Assembly (NCBI GenBank): GCA_902803245.1 | Contig: CADCPJ010000344.1 | Coordinates: 1-8,509, forward strand | Length of the DNA: 8,509 nucleotides | Origin: an uncultured Lachnospiraceae bacterium | GTDB lineage: Bacteria > Bacillota > Clostridia > Lachnospirales > Lachnospiraceae | Direction: 5' to 3' | Shown here: positions 1-6,787 of the stretch, piece by piece | Numbering within the stretch: position 1 is the stretch's first letter | Layout: the number at the start of each line of letters is the position of its first letter | Notes under the pieces: model-generated | Told to the model about the DNA's origin: nothing | The model's input: the letters and a program-made list of their open reading frames with translations, nothing else | Database searches by the model: none | Program-made: the position numbers and the translations under genes

Positions 1-1082
1 AGTACAAAGCTCATATCATCAAGGCCGATTACGAGTTCTGCGACAGTTGTGTCACCGGAAGCTGCAGTGACCGTGACGTCGCTGTCCGTCACGTCCGTGG
101 TGATCACGGCCATCTCCGTGCCATCCATCAGATATGCAATCTCACTCCACGGTGCATCCGCCGGTCCGCGAAGCTGTATCTGTAAGCTGCTGTCCTCAGC
201 CGTCAAGGTGCACTCGACCGGTACGCCCGTTTCCGTCACGTAGATCTCAAGGCCGATTTCCGGAAGGGCTTTGTAGGTCTCTACGAATTCATCCACGCTC
301 GCCGGCATACCCTGCAGGCCCTGTGAGGAGTACAGTGAGAGCACCATATTCATATACTCTCTGTAAGTCTGGCCATTCGGAAGAGTGACGTCCATCATCC
401 TGTTAATGAGATCTGCGACAAGCTCTCCCGTGATTACCGTCGAGACACCCTGGCAGGCAACCGGCTCCCCTCCGAGGAGGCATTCCTTCTCTGGCAGCGC
501 CGCAAATTGCATCTGTCCCATTACATCCGCATAAATCGCAGCGACTTCCTCAGAGAGATTCGCCATAGCCTCAGGATTGCCGCCCAAGTAGGCACTGTGG
601 ATGAGGGACAGGACCTGGTTCATGGCTTTCAGTGTATCCGCGCCGACCGCCTGCGCGAGCAGAGTATCGGTCGGGTCTTCTGTGTAGTCATAGCTCATAG
701 TGGGAAGGCCCTGGAGCCCCAGATCGACATGGTGCTCGTCCATATATGCCTCTACCGACATGGACGAGCCGTTCACTGACACATCGCCGCTCGCATAAGC
801 AGCGCCGCTTTCCGTATCCGCGATGGAGAGCAGGCCGATATCAAGGTCCACACCGGCGACGGAGCCTTCCACACTGATCTCCGAAGTCATCTGGCCTTTC
901 GGTATCATGGATTCAAATGACTGACGGATCTCCTCCGCATCGGCAGTTATCTCCTCGGCGACCGCCTGGTCGGAGACTGTATCGTCGGCCATCACGGGAA
1001 CGAATGCGGACTGAACAACGAGTGCGGATGCCATCAGTATGGCACTGATCTTTCCAAAGCGCTTTCCTGTTTTTTTCATCAT
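1..1082 (-). CDS. Secreted protein of unknown function, C-terminus beyond left edge
   Basis: Open for 360 codons from ATG 1082 to the left edge, so the C-terminus is missing. Residues 1-32 form a clear Sec signal peptide: a basic start (MMKKTGKRFGK), a hydrophobic stretch at about 12-30, and a V-M-A site with predicted cleavage after Ala32. There is no lipobox cysteine, so it is predicted to be released or held by a part not seen here. The mature part is acidic, with alternating hydrophobic residues typical of beta strands (about 66-125 and 275-360) and a helical stretch at about 140-195. Its only cysteines seen are C201, C210 and C291. No catalytic motif is recognised. GGAGT (1091-1095 region) lies 8 nt before the start and inside the end of the ATPase gene, so the two are probably co-transcribed. 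A substrate-binding or LolA-like role beside the transporter is possible but unproven; the family is not recognised. Confidence 0.85.
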   Translation of the reverse strand, partial: MMKKTGKRFGKISAILMASALVVQSAFVPVMADDTVSDQAVAEEITADAEEIRQSFESMIPKGQMTSEISVEGSVAGVDLDIGLLSIADTESGAAYASGDVSVNGSSMSVEAYMDEHHVDLGLQGLPTMSYDYTEDPTDTLLAQAVGADTLKAMNQVLSLIHSAYLGGNPEAMANLSEEVAAIYADVMGQMQFAALPEKECLLGGEPVACQGVSTVITGELVADLINRMMDVTLPNGQTYREYMNMVLSLYSSQGLQGMPASVDEFVETYKALPEIGLEIYVTETGVPVECTLTAEDSSLQIQLRGPADAPWSEIAYLMDGTEMAVITTDVTDSDVTVTAASGDTTVAELVIGLDDMSFV

Positions 1083-1085
1083 CGT

Positions 1086-1748
1086 TTACACTCCTTTGAT
1101 TGTTGAGACGGCCTGTTCCACGGAGCAAACCCCGGAAGTCCCGTCGCTGATCAGATACAAACGGTCACAGAATCTCATTTCCTCCACATCGTGTGTGGCC
1201 ATCACCACAATGCCCCCGTCTTCCAGATAAGAGGAGAGATAATCGGAGATGATTTCTTTCTGATAGAGGTCCAGAGCAGAAGTCGGCTCGTCCATAATGA
1301 GAACCGGTCTTGGTTCAGTGAGGGCACAGGCAATCGACAGCCTTCGTTTCATGCCGCCGGACAGTTCCTTCACCTTCTTGCTGAAGAACTCGCCAATCTG
1401 AAGCTTCCTTAAGACCGCCTCCTCCATCTTCACGCGCCTTCCGCCAAGCAGCCGGAGGTTCTCTTCCGCTGTCAGCTCCTCTATGAGAGGATTGGTCTGC
1501 GGAACATAGGCGACGACGGAACTGATGTCCCTTAAGCTCTTAAGGAGATCCCTGTCAAGATAGCGAAGCTCTCCCTTTTCCGGTCTCGCGGCACCCGCAA
1601 GAACCGAGAGCAGTGTGCTCTTGCCGCTCCCGTTTCTCCCGGCAATGCCGACGCACTCTCCTCTTGCAGCCTCTATGCTGCAGTTCTTCAGGATGCAGTG
1701 TTTTCCGTAGCTTCGTTCGATTCCGTATGCGCAAAAAGCCGCTTCCAT
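1086..1748 (-). CDS. ABC transporter ATP-binding protein (export-type, single domain)
   Basis: A 220-residue nucleotide-binding subunit that would power a membrane permease from the cytoplasmic face. All the expected motifs are intact: Walker A GRNGSGKST (37-45), Q-loop Q84, signature LSGGMKRR (129-136), Walker B VLIMDE with catalytic E154, D-loop SALD (157-160) and switch H186. The length and the LSGGMKRRLSIA signature resemble CcmA/ABC-2-type export ATPases rather than nutrient importers. The frame stays open upstream to 2003, but ATG 1748 is chosen because GGAG (1756-1759) sits 7 nt before it and a sigma-A promoter lies just upstream. Reading from 2003 would cross that promoter. No permease is visible; the gene is followed 3 nt later by a secreted protein, so a permease, if linked, should lie beyond the left edge. 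The substrate is unknown. Confidence 0.93.
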   Translation of the reverse strand: MEAAFCAYGIERSYGKHCILKNCSIEAARGECVGIAGRNGSGKSTLLSVLAGAARPEKGELRYLDRDLLKSLRDISSVVAYVPQTNPLIEELTAEENLRLLGGRRVKMEEAVLRKLQIGEFFSKKVKELSGGMKRRLSIACALTEPRPVLIMDEPTSALDLYQKEIISDYLSSYLEDGGIVVMATHDVEEMRFCDRLYLISDGTSGVCSVEQAVSTIKGV

Positions 1749-1778
1749 TCTTTCACTCCGTGTCCGTTTCGTGGTTTC

Positions 1779-1807
1779 ATTATAAAGTGTTTTCAGGTGT
1801 TTGACAA
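1779..1807 (-). promoter_or_regulatory. Sigma-A promoter of the ABC ATPase operon
   Basis: On the minus strand, -35 TTGTCA (1807-1802), a 17-nt spacer and a perfect -10 TATAAT (1784-1779). The predicted transcript starts near 1772, giving a short leader of about 24 nt to ATG 1748. It is divergent from the DHH promoter, with 32 nt between the two -35 boxes, enough for one shared regulator site, although no clear operator is seen there. Confidence 0.8.
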
Positions 1808-1839
1808 TTCCCCATTCACAGCGGTTCGTCTCCCCATTG

Positions 1840-1868
1840 TTGAAATGCGGCTTTCCGGGTTGTATAAT
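1840..1868 (+). promoter_or_regulatory. Sigma-A promoter of the DHH phosphoesterase gene
   Basis: -35 TTGAAA (1840-1845), a 17-nt spacer and a perfect -10 TATAAT (1863-1868). The predicted start near 1875 falls inside the repeated element, so the transcript would begin at about AAAACGAAATG and carry a leader of about 120 nt to the GTG at 1994. Confidence 0.8.
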
Positions 1869-1934
1869 ATAGAGAAAACGAAATGTTCTGCTTTTGCACA
1901 CCGAAGGCGTCCCCTTGCGGAGACATTTTCGCTT
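1867..1934 (+). promoter_or_regulatory. Repeated structured leader element, copy 1 (upstream of DHH gene)
   Basis: Bases 1867-1891 match 6788-6812 at 24 of 25 positions (A1873 versus G6794), including GAAAACGAAATGTTCTGC. Its downstream partner AGACATTTTCG (1921-1931) matches AGACAATTTCG of copy 2 at 10 of 11. The two parts pair as CGAAA (1879-1883) with TTTCG (1927-1931), then TGT (1884-1886) with ACA (1923-1925), then CT (1888-1889) with AG (1921-1922), with single-base bulges at T1887 and T1926. The 31-nt loop can form its own hairpin, CCGAAGG (1901-1907) with CCTTGCGG (1913-1920), one G bulged. The predicted transcription start lies inside the element, so it should form the 5' end of the mRNA. 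It fits no RNA family known to me; a DNA operator is the alternative. Confidence 0.55.
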
Positions 1935-1993
1935 ATGGCTGCAAACAGATAGCAGATCTGACAAATGACATCCAATATGAAGAGGTAACTGCT

Positions 1994-2944
1994 GTGGAAA
2001 CAACGAATACCGCCGCTTCCGGAAAGAAGCGCCTGATCACACGAAGCGATTTTGACGGTCTTGTCTGTGCCATGCTCTTAAAAGAGCTCGATATTATCGA
2101 TGAAATCAAGTTCGTACATCCCAAAGACGTTCAGGACGGAAAGATCGATATCACCGAAAATGACATCACGACGAACCTCCCCTTCGATAATCGCGTGGGA
2201 CTCGCCTTCGACCATCATGAGAGCGAGCTTCTCCGCATCAACATGGAAAAAGCCAACGGGCGGTTCATCATCGACGGAGATGCGAAGTCGGCCGCCCGCG
2301 TGGTATATGACTACTACGGGGGACCGAAAGTCTTCACCCGCGTCTCCGAGGAGATTATGTGGGCCGTCGACAAGGGTGACAGCGCGGACTTCACCAAGGA
2401 GGAGATCTTAAATCCCACCGACTGGGTTCTCCTCAACTTCCTCATGGACGCGCGCACAGGGCTGGGCCGGTTCCATAACTTCCGCGTCTCCAATTACCAG
2501 CTCATGATGGAGCTGATCGACTACTGCGTCGACCACAAGATCGCGGACGTCCTGGCGCTCCCCGATGTCAAGGAGCGCGTCGACCTCTACTTCGAGCAGC
2601 AGGAGCTCTTCAAGGAGCAGCTGAGCCGGATTGCCAGGGTGTACGACAGGGTCGTGGTTCTCGATCTGAGAAATGAAGAGACGATCTACGCCGGCAACCG
2701 CTTCATGATCTATGCGATGTATCCGGAGACGGAGATCTCCGTCCACGTCGCATGGGGATTCCGCAAGCAGAACACGGCAGTCATGATCGGAAAGTCCATT
2801 ATCAACAAGAATTCCAAGGTCAACATCGGCGATCTCTGCCTGTCCTACGGCGGAGGAGGCCACGCCAATGCGGGTACCTGCCAGCTGGACAACGATGTGG
2901 TTGACAGCGAGCTTCCGGTAATCATCGAGAAGCTGAACGGCTGA
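1994..2944 (+). CDS. DHH/DHHA1 family phosphoesterase (exopolyphosphatase-like)
   Basis: A predicted cytoplasmic metal-dependent phosphoesterase of 316 residues. Members of this superfamily hydrolyse nanoRNA, cyclic dinucleotide breakdown products, pApA/pAp or polyphosphate; which substrate applies here cannot be read from sequence. The N-terminal DHH domain has SDFDG (D19, D21), the namesake DHH at 73-75 (FDHHES) and VDKGD (D126, D129), all expected metal ligands. The C-terminal DHHA1 domain ends with the GGGGHANAG substrate loop at 286-294. The frame is open from ATG 1883, but GTG 1994 is preferred: GAAGAGG (1979-1985) lies 8 nt before it, and the extra 37 residues (MFCFCTPK...) look unlike the family and would be encoded by the structured leader. 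It has its own promoter and shares a terminator with the convergent exporter gene. The start choice is less certain than the function. Confidence 0.92.
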   Translation: METTNTAASGKKRLITRSDFDGLVCAMLLKELDIIDEIKFVHPKDVQDGKIDITENDITTNLPFDNRVGLAFDHHESELLRINMEKANGRFIIDGDAKSAARVVYDYYGGPKVFTRVSEEIMWAVDKGDSADFTKEEILNPTDWVLLNFLMDARTGLGRFHNFRVSNYQLMMELIDYCVDHKIADVLALPDVKERVDLYFEQQELFKEQLSRIARVYDRVVVLDLRNEETIYAGNRFMIYAMYPETEISVHVAWGFRKQNTAVMIGKSIINKNSKVNIGDLCLSYGGGGHANAGTCQLDNDVVDSELPVIIEKLNG

Positions 2945-2950
2945 ACACAT

Positions 2951-2989
2951 AAAAACCGGGAGAAGGCGCGGCGCCGTCTCCCGGTTTTG
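2951..2989. terminator. Bidirectional intrinsic terminator between DHH and EamA genes
   Basis: AAAACCGGGAGA (2952-2963) pairs perfectly with TCTCCCGGTTTT (2977-2988), a 12-bp stem capped by a GC-rich loop that can pair further (GGC/GCC). It has a T-run on both strands and starts 7 nt after the DHH stop and 4 nt past the EamA stop, so it should end both convergent transcripts. Confidence 0.92.
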
Positions 2990-2992
2990 CAT

Positions 2993-3922
2993 TTACTTCT
3001 TCAATGAATCATGGCCCCTGGCCCGTCTCACAAGACTCTTTAGCGGCAGCTCCGAAAGCACCGCGGCCAGAAACACGCATGCGCAGCCGAAGAGTTCTCT
3101 CCCGGTCATCACCTCGCCGAGAATCACCCAGCCAAAAAGGGCCGAGAAGACGGATTCGAGGCACATGAGGAGAGAGGCAACCGTCGGATCCGTATATTTC
3201 TGTGCCACAATCTGCAGCGTGTAGCCGACGGCGCCGGAGAATACACCGGCATAGACGATTGCCGGAAGGGCGCCCTTTAAGCCGGAGACAGAAACTTCCT
3301 CAAAGAGCAGGGTTCCTATGAGATTCACCAGCATGCAGAAGAAAAACTGGAAGTTCGCAAGCTTCACGACGTTGGTCACGCGCCGGGAAAAATAGCCCAC
3401 TAAGATGATCTGGCCCGAGAAGAGCAGGGCGCAGAGCACCATCAGGGCATCCCCCGCTCCGACTCCAAAGCCGCCTTTTACGCTGATGAGGTAGAGTCCG
3501 GCTATCCCCAGAAACACGCACAGCCAGATCCTCTTCTCCGGCCGTCTGCCGAGGAAGAGCGAGATCACCGGGACAAAGACCACGTAGAGAGCCGTGATGA
3601 ATCCGGCCTTGCCCGCCGTCGTGTACCGGATCCCGGCCTGCTGTGAAATGCTGGCAAAGGCGAGGAAGCCCCCGCATATACTTCCTCCGATGAGATAAGT
3701 GCGAAGAGGCGTCTCCCTGACCTCTCTCCTCCGGTTTCTGCAATCTGCAAAGAACGTCACCGGAATCAGCACGACTGTGGAGAGCGCATAGCGCGATAGC
3801 ACATAGGTCCAGGGCCCCACATAATCCATTCCCACGCTCTGGGCCACAAAGGCCGCGCCCCAGATGACCGCCGCAAGAAGGAGCAGCAGACTGCAGATCA
3901 CCCTCATTCTTGTTTCACTCAT
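2993..3922 (-). CDS. EamA/DMT-superfamily transporter
   Basis: An integral membrane protein of 309 residues with about ten hydrophobic helices, made of two EamA repeats (about 8-145 and 155-295), the normal size for the drug/metabolite transporter superfamily. Family-typical stretches include AAVIWGAAFVAQSVG in helix 1, the end of repeat one (GIRYTTAGKAGFITALYVVFVPV, about 96-118, quoted in part), and the repeat-two glutamate in SLLMCLESVFSALFGWVILGE. The C-terminus is a basic cytoplasmic tail (KSLVRRARGHDSLKK). Such proteins usually export amino acids, nucleobases or small metabolites; the substrate here is unknown. ATG 3922 is used, with a GGGAAG only 2 nt upstream. ATG 3907 (Met6) is an alternative and loses no helix. 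It is transcribed away from the MATE gene; no promoter is clearly readable. Confidence 0.92.
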   Translation of the reverse strand: MSETRMRVICSLLLLLAAVIWGAAFVAQSVGMDYVGPWTYVLSRYALSTVVLIPVTFFADCRNRRREVRETPLRTYLIGGSICGGFLAFASISQQAGIRYTTAGKAGFITALYVVFVPVISLFLGRRPEKRIWLCVFLGIAGLYLISVKGGFGVGAGDALMVLCALLFSGQIILVGYFSRRVTNVVKLANFQFFFCMLVNLIGTLLFEEVSVSGLKGALPAIVYAGVFSGAVGYTLQIVAQKYTDPTVASLLMCLESVFSALFGWVILGEVMTGRELFGCACVFLAAVLSELPLKSLVRRARGHDSLKK

Positions 3923-3963
3923 TGCTTCCCGCTTTCTCTTTCATCATTCACAGCTGTTCCGGC

Positions 3964-4002
3964 AAAATAGTTCTGTACCGGCTTAAAAACCGGCAGCTAT
4001 TT
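3964..4002. promoter_or_regulatory. Bulged hairpin in the divergent EamA-MATE gap
   Basis: The 156-nt gap 3923-4078 holds an inverted repeat in three steps: AAATAG (3965-3970) with CTATTT (3997-4002), CTG (3973-3975) with CAG (3994-3996), and CCGG (3978-3981) with CCGG (3990-3993), closing an 8-nt A-rich loop. Two 2-nt bulges (TT, TA) occur on one arm only. It could be an operator or a leader hairpin for either gene. No convincing -35/-10 pair is visible in this gap on either strand. Confidence 0.4.
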
Positions 4003-4078
4003 CAGCACCATACAGGAATATCACAGAACATGGCCGGAAGCAATCCCGATCTGAAAAAAGATTTTCCGTGAGGGCGCA

Positions 4079-5524
4079 TTGCAGGGCAGCGCCGGTATCG
4101 GTTCCTATCAGCCTATGATACGCGATAAGAGATTTTACAGACAATTTTTCATGATGTGCACCGTGCTCATCCTGCAGAATGTGATCACGCTCAGCGTGAA
4201 TCTCGCGGACAACATTATGCTCGGCGCATACTCTGAGGCGGCCCTCTCCGGAGTAACCGCCGTCAATCAGATACAGTTCATCTACCAGCAGCTCCTCCTT
4301 TCCTTCGGCGAGGGTATTGTCATACTTGGGGGTCAGTATTTCGGAAAAAAGCAGATGGAGCCGTTAAAGGACATCGCCGCGTCGGCCATGCACCTCGCGC
4401 TCGGGCTCGCATCCGTTCTCTTCTTCATCATGCTGCTCTTCCCTTCACGGGTCCTCCTCCTCTTCACAGACGATGCCGCCATTATAGCAGAGGGGGTTAC
4501 ATATGTGCGCATCATCCGCTTCACCTACCTGTTTTTCGCCGTCACGCAGATCCTTCTCGCGACGCTCCGAAGCGTGGGTGTCGTCCGGATCTCACTCGCC
4601 CTCTCGGTCCTTGCCCTCCTCATCAACTGCAGCATCAATTACACCCTGATCTACGGACACTTCGGCGCCCCGAGGCTTGGTGTTAAAGGAGCTGCAATCG
4701 GGACGCTCGTATCCCGGATCGCTGAACTCATCGTGCTCATTGTATTCATAGCGAAGAAGCAGCCGTCTGCCGCGGGAACTGTCTCCCAGGCCCGGGAAGG
4801 GGCCCGGGCGGAGGAAACCACCGGAAATCTGCCGATCGCACTCTCCCCGCGGGACTATCTGCGGAGGAATCCCGCACTTTTTAAGGATTACTTCCGCGTC
4901 ACGTGGCCGATGTCCGTGGTGCAGGGGCTCTGGGGTTTCAATATGGCTTTCCAGAACGCGATCCTCGGGCATATGACGGCGAGGGCCATCGCCGCCAACA
5001 GCGCCTCCTCCACCATGTATTCCATCGTTAAGGCCATTCCCGTCGGGGCCTGCGGCACGGCGGCCTTTTTCACGGCCAGAGCAGTGGGCGAGGGCGACGA
5101 GAACAAAATCAGGTCCTACGCAAAGACCATGCAGGTTCTCTTTGTGGTGAACGGGCTCATCGCGGGAACTCTGCTCTTTTTCCTCAGGGGCCCCATCCTC
5201 TCCCTCTATCTCCTCGAGCCGGAAACGATGGATCTGACTTGGAAATTCACGCTGACCTACTGCGTCATAGCGGTCACGATGTCCTATCAGATGCCCTGCA
5301 ACAACGGCATCATCCGCGGAGGAGGGGACACAAAGTTCACGATGAAGCTCGATCTCATCAGCATCTGGTGCATCGTGCTGCCCGTCTCCTTCATCGCAGC
5401 ATTTGTCCTTAAAGCATCCCCGGTGGCCGTGGTCTGGTGCTTAAGCGCCGACCAGATCTTCAAGTGCGTCCCTGCATTTATAAAAGTCAATTACGGACAC
5501 TGGGCAAAGAAGCTGACAAGATAG
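4079..5524 (+). CDS. MATE-family multidrug/metabolite efflux transporter
   Basis: A membrane exporter of 481 residues with about twelve helices in two homologous halves, normally driven by a sodium or proton gradient. Family features include the first-helix segment NLADNIMLGAYSE (41-53), LRSVGVVR (163-170), RLGVKGAAIGT (199-209) ending the N-half, and IIRGGGDTKF (411-420) in the matching place of the C-half. The two halves are joined by an unusually long hydrophilic stretch, about 226-262 (KKQPSAAG... RNPAL). The start is uncertain. TTG 4079 has GAGGG 4 nt upstream; the first in-frame ATG, 4115 (Met13), has no visible ribosome binding site. Both leave the first helix whole. The substrate is unknown. 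It lies divergent from an EamA exporter, so the two may respond to a common signal, but that is only suggested by position. Confidence 0.92.
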   Translation: MQGSAGIGSYQPMIRDKRFYRQFFMMCTVLILQNVITLSVNLADNIMLGAYSEAALSGVTAVNQIQFIYQQLLLSFGEGIVILGGQYFGKKQMEPLKDIAASAMHLALGLASVLFFIMLLFPSRVLLLFTDDAAIIAEGVTYVRIIRFTYLFFAVTQILLATLRSVGVVRISLALSVLALLINCSINYTLIYGHFGAPRLGVKGAAIGTLVSRIAELIVLIVFIAKKQPSAAGTVSQAREGARAEETTGNLPIALSPRDYLRRNPALFKDYFRVTWPMSVVQGLWGFNMAFQNAILGHMTARAIAANSASSTMYSIVKAIPVGACGTAAFFTARAVGEGDENKIRSYAKTMQVLFVVNGLIAGTLLFFLRGPILSLYLLEPETMDLTWKFTLTYCVIAVTMSYQMPCNNGIIRGGGDTKFTMKLDLISIWCIVLPVSFIAAFVLKASPVAVVWCLSADQIFKCVPAFIKVNYGHWAKKLTR

Positions 5525-5553
5525 CGGCTTTTGGGAAGAATTGCATTTTCTCA

Positions 5554-5600
5554 TTCTCTGTCACATGATATGATTCATGTGTCAGAGAAGTCATTTTTTG
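5554..5600 (+). promoter_or_regulatory. Near-perfect inverted repeat between MATE and aldo/keto reductase genes
   Basis: TCTCTGTCACATGA (5555-5568) and TCATGTGTCAGAGA (5575-5588) are reverse complements except for one T:T pair, around the 6-nt centre TATGAT. Two readings compete. As an operator, the centre is a -10 box with an extended TG motif (TGATATGAT, 5566-5574), so a bound dimer would cover the promoter of the reductase gene; the -35 region is poor (TTTTCT). As a terminator for the MATE gene, the hairpin is followed by six T's, but only after a 5-nt gap (AGTCA), which is weak. The operator reading is slightly preferred. Confidence 0.55.
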
Positions 5601-5643
5601 TAAATGCAGGCATTTGAATTTTCACGAAAGGAGCAAAGAACCC

Positions 5644-6672
5644 ATGAGACAGCTCACGCTCGGAAAAACAGGTATTGTCACTCCCAAGAACGCCTTCGGC
5701 GCCCTGCCGATTCAGAGAGTCTTAAAGGAAGACGCCGTCCGGATTCTCCGGAAAGCCTATGAGGGAGGCATGACTTACTTCGACACGGCCCGCGCCTACT
5801 CCGACAGCGAGGAGAAGCTCGGAGAGGCCTTCCGGGGAATGCGGGACAGGATCTTCATCGCGACCAAGACCCATGCGAAAACACCGGAAGCCTTCCGGGA
5901 GGATCTGAAGACTTCGCTCGAAAAACTGAAAACCGATTACATCGACGTCTACCAGTTCCATATGGCGGAGCAGGCCTACCGGCCCGGCGACGGGACGGGA
6001 ATGTACGAGTGCATGCTCAAGGCGAAGGAGGAGGGAATGATCCGCCACATCGGAATCACGGCCCACAAAATCCAGGTGGCTGTCGACGCCGTCTCCTCCG
6101 GTCTCTATGAGACGCTCCAGTTCCCCTTCAGCTATCTCTCCTCCCAAAAGGAAATCGAGCTTGTACAGCTCGCAAAGGAAAAGGAAGTGGGTTATATCGC
6201 GATGAAGGGCCTTGCAGGAGGTCTCATCACCCGCTCCGATGCCGCGATGGCTTTTATGCAGGAATATGACAACGTCCTCCCGATCTGGGGCATTCAAAGA
6301 GACACAGAGCTTGATGAGTGGCTCTCCTATATGGATCGCACTCCGGTGATGACAGAGGATATTGCGGAATTTATCAGGAAGGAAAAAGAGGAGCTCTCCG
6401 GTGATTTCTGCCGGGGCTGCGGCTACTGCATGCCCTGTCCCATGGGCATTGAAATCAGCAACTGTGCCCGCATGTCCCTCATGCTGCGCCGCGCCCCCTC
6501 CGCCTCGTGGCTCACTAAGGAGTGGCAGGAAAAAATGGAGCAGATACGCACCTGCATCAACTGCCGGGCCTGCGTGAAGAAGTGCCCCTACGAACTTTCC
6601 ACTCCCGAACTTCTCAAAAAGAATTACGAAGATTATCAGAAGGTACTAAAAGGTGAAATTTCCGTACAATAA
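5644..6672 (+). CDS. Aldo/keto reductase with C-terminal double [4Fe-4S] domain
   Basis: A 342-residue predicted cytoplasmic oxidoreductase. The N-terminal TIM barrel (about 1-240) carries the full aldo/keto reductase tetrad: D47 and Y52 (FDTARAYSDSE), K75 (IATKTH) and H106 (YQFHM). The C-terminal part has two cysteine clusters, CRGCGYCMPCP (C256, C259, C262, C265) and CINCRACVKKCP (C304, C307, C310, C314), which look like sites for two [4Fe-4S] clusters. This architecture is a known family of predicted oxidoreductases in anaerobes (COG1453 type); its substrate and electron partner are not established from sequence. ATG 5644 is chosen because AAAGGAG (5627-5633) lies 10 nt upstream; a TTG at 5614 would put that site inside the coding region. 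It appears to be a single-gene unit; no terminator is visible after it. Confidence 0.93.
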   Translation: MRQLTLGKTGIVTPKNAFGALPIQRVLKEDAVRILRKAYEGGMTYFDTARAYSDSEEKLGEAFRGMRDRIFIATKTHAKTPEAFREDLKTSLEKLKTDYIDVYQFHMAEQAYRPGDGTGMYECMLKAKEEGMIRHIGITAHKIQVAVDAVSSGLYETLQFPFSYLSSQKEIELVQLAKEKEVGYIAMKGLAGGLITRSDAAMAFMQEYDNVLPIWGIQRDTELDEWLSYMDRTPVMTEDIAEFIRKEKEELSGDFCRGCGYCMPCPMGIEISNCARMSLMLRRAPSASWLTKEWQEKMEQIRTCINCRACVKKCPYELSTPELLKKNYEDYQKVLKGEISVQ

Positions 6673-6678
6673 ATTGAT

Positions 6679-6701
6679 TCTTTGCGAAACTTCGAGAAAG
6701 A
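6679..6701. repeat. Small inverted repeat after the reductase gene
   Basis: TCTTT (6679-6683) and AAAGA (6697-6701) flank CGAA (6685-6688) and TTCG (6691-6694), a stepped dyad with only 2 nt at its centre. That is too tight for a normal RNA hairpin, so it suits a protein-binding site better. It lies just upstream of the proposed HU promoter. No regulator is assigned. Confidence 0.3.
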
Positions 6702-6704
6702 TTG

Positions 6705-6733
6705 TTGCAATTAAGTGAAGAAGGATGTAAGAT
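6705..6733 (+). promoter_or_regulatory. Possible promoter of the HU gene
   Basis: TTGCAA (6705-6710), a 17-nt spacer and TAAGAT (6728-6733), each 4 of 6 to consensus. Transcription would start near 6740, giving a leader of about 155 nt with a small TTGCC/GGCAA hairpin (6758-6770) and the repeated element. It is weaker than the two promoters at 1779-1868, and the -10 overlaps a short inverted repeat (6721-6737). Confidence 0.35.
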
Positions 6734-6787
6734 TCTTATGCTGGTTAACCTTAGTACTTGCCGAAGGCAATTGCTTGGATTAACTGC

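Noticed and set aside
1883..1993. N-terminal extension of the DHH protein from ATG 1883
   Set aside because: The 37 extra residues are cysteine-rich and unlike the family, the ATG has only a weak AGAG upstream and lies in the stem, while GTG 1994 has GAAGAGG at 8 nt.
1749..2003. N-terminal extension of the ABC ATPase up to 2003
   Set aside because: It would span both divergent promoters, and ATG 1748 has a good binding site immediately before the conserved start of the domain.
2408..2992. Long open frame of 194 codons antisense to the DHH gene
   Set aside because: It lies in the codon-position shadow of a well-supported gene, runs through the terminator, and its protein (rich in D, V, H, L) has no recognisable motif or ribosome binding site.
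5722..6297. Open frame of 191 codons antisense to the aldo/keto reductase
   Set aside because: Same shadow effect of GC-rich third positions; no binding site, no motif, and the plus-strand gene has all catalytic residues.
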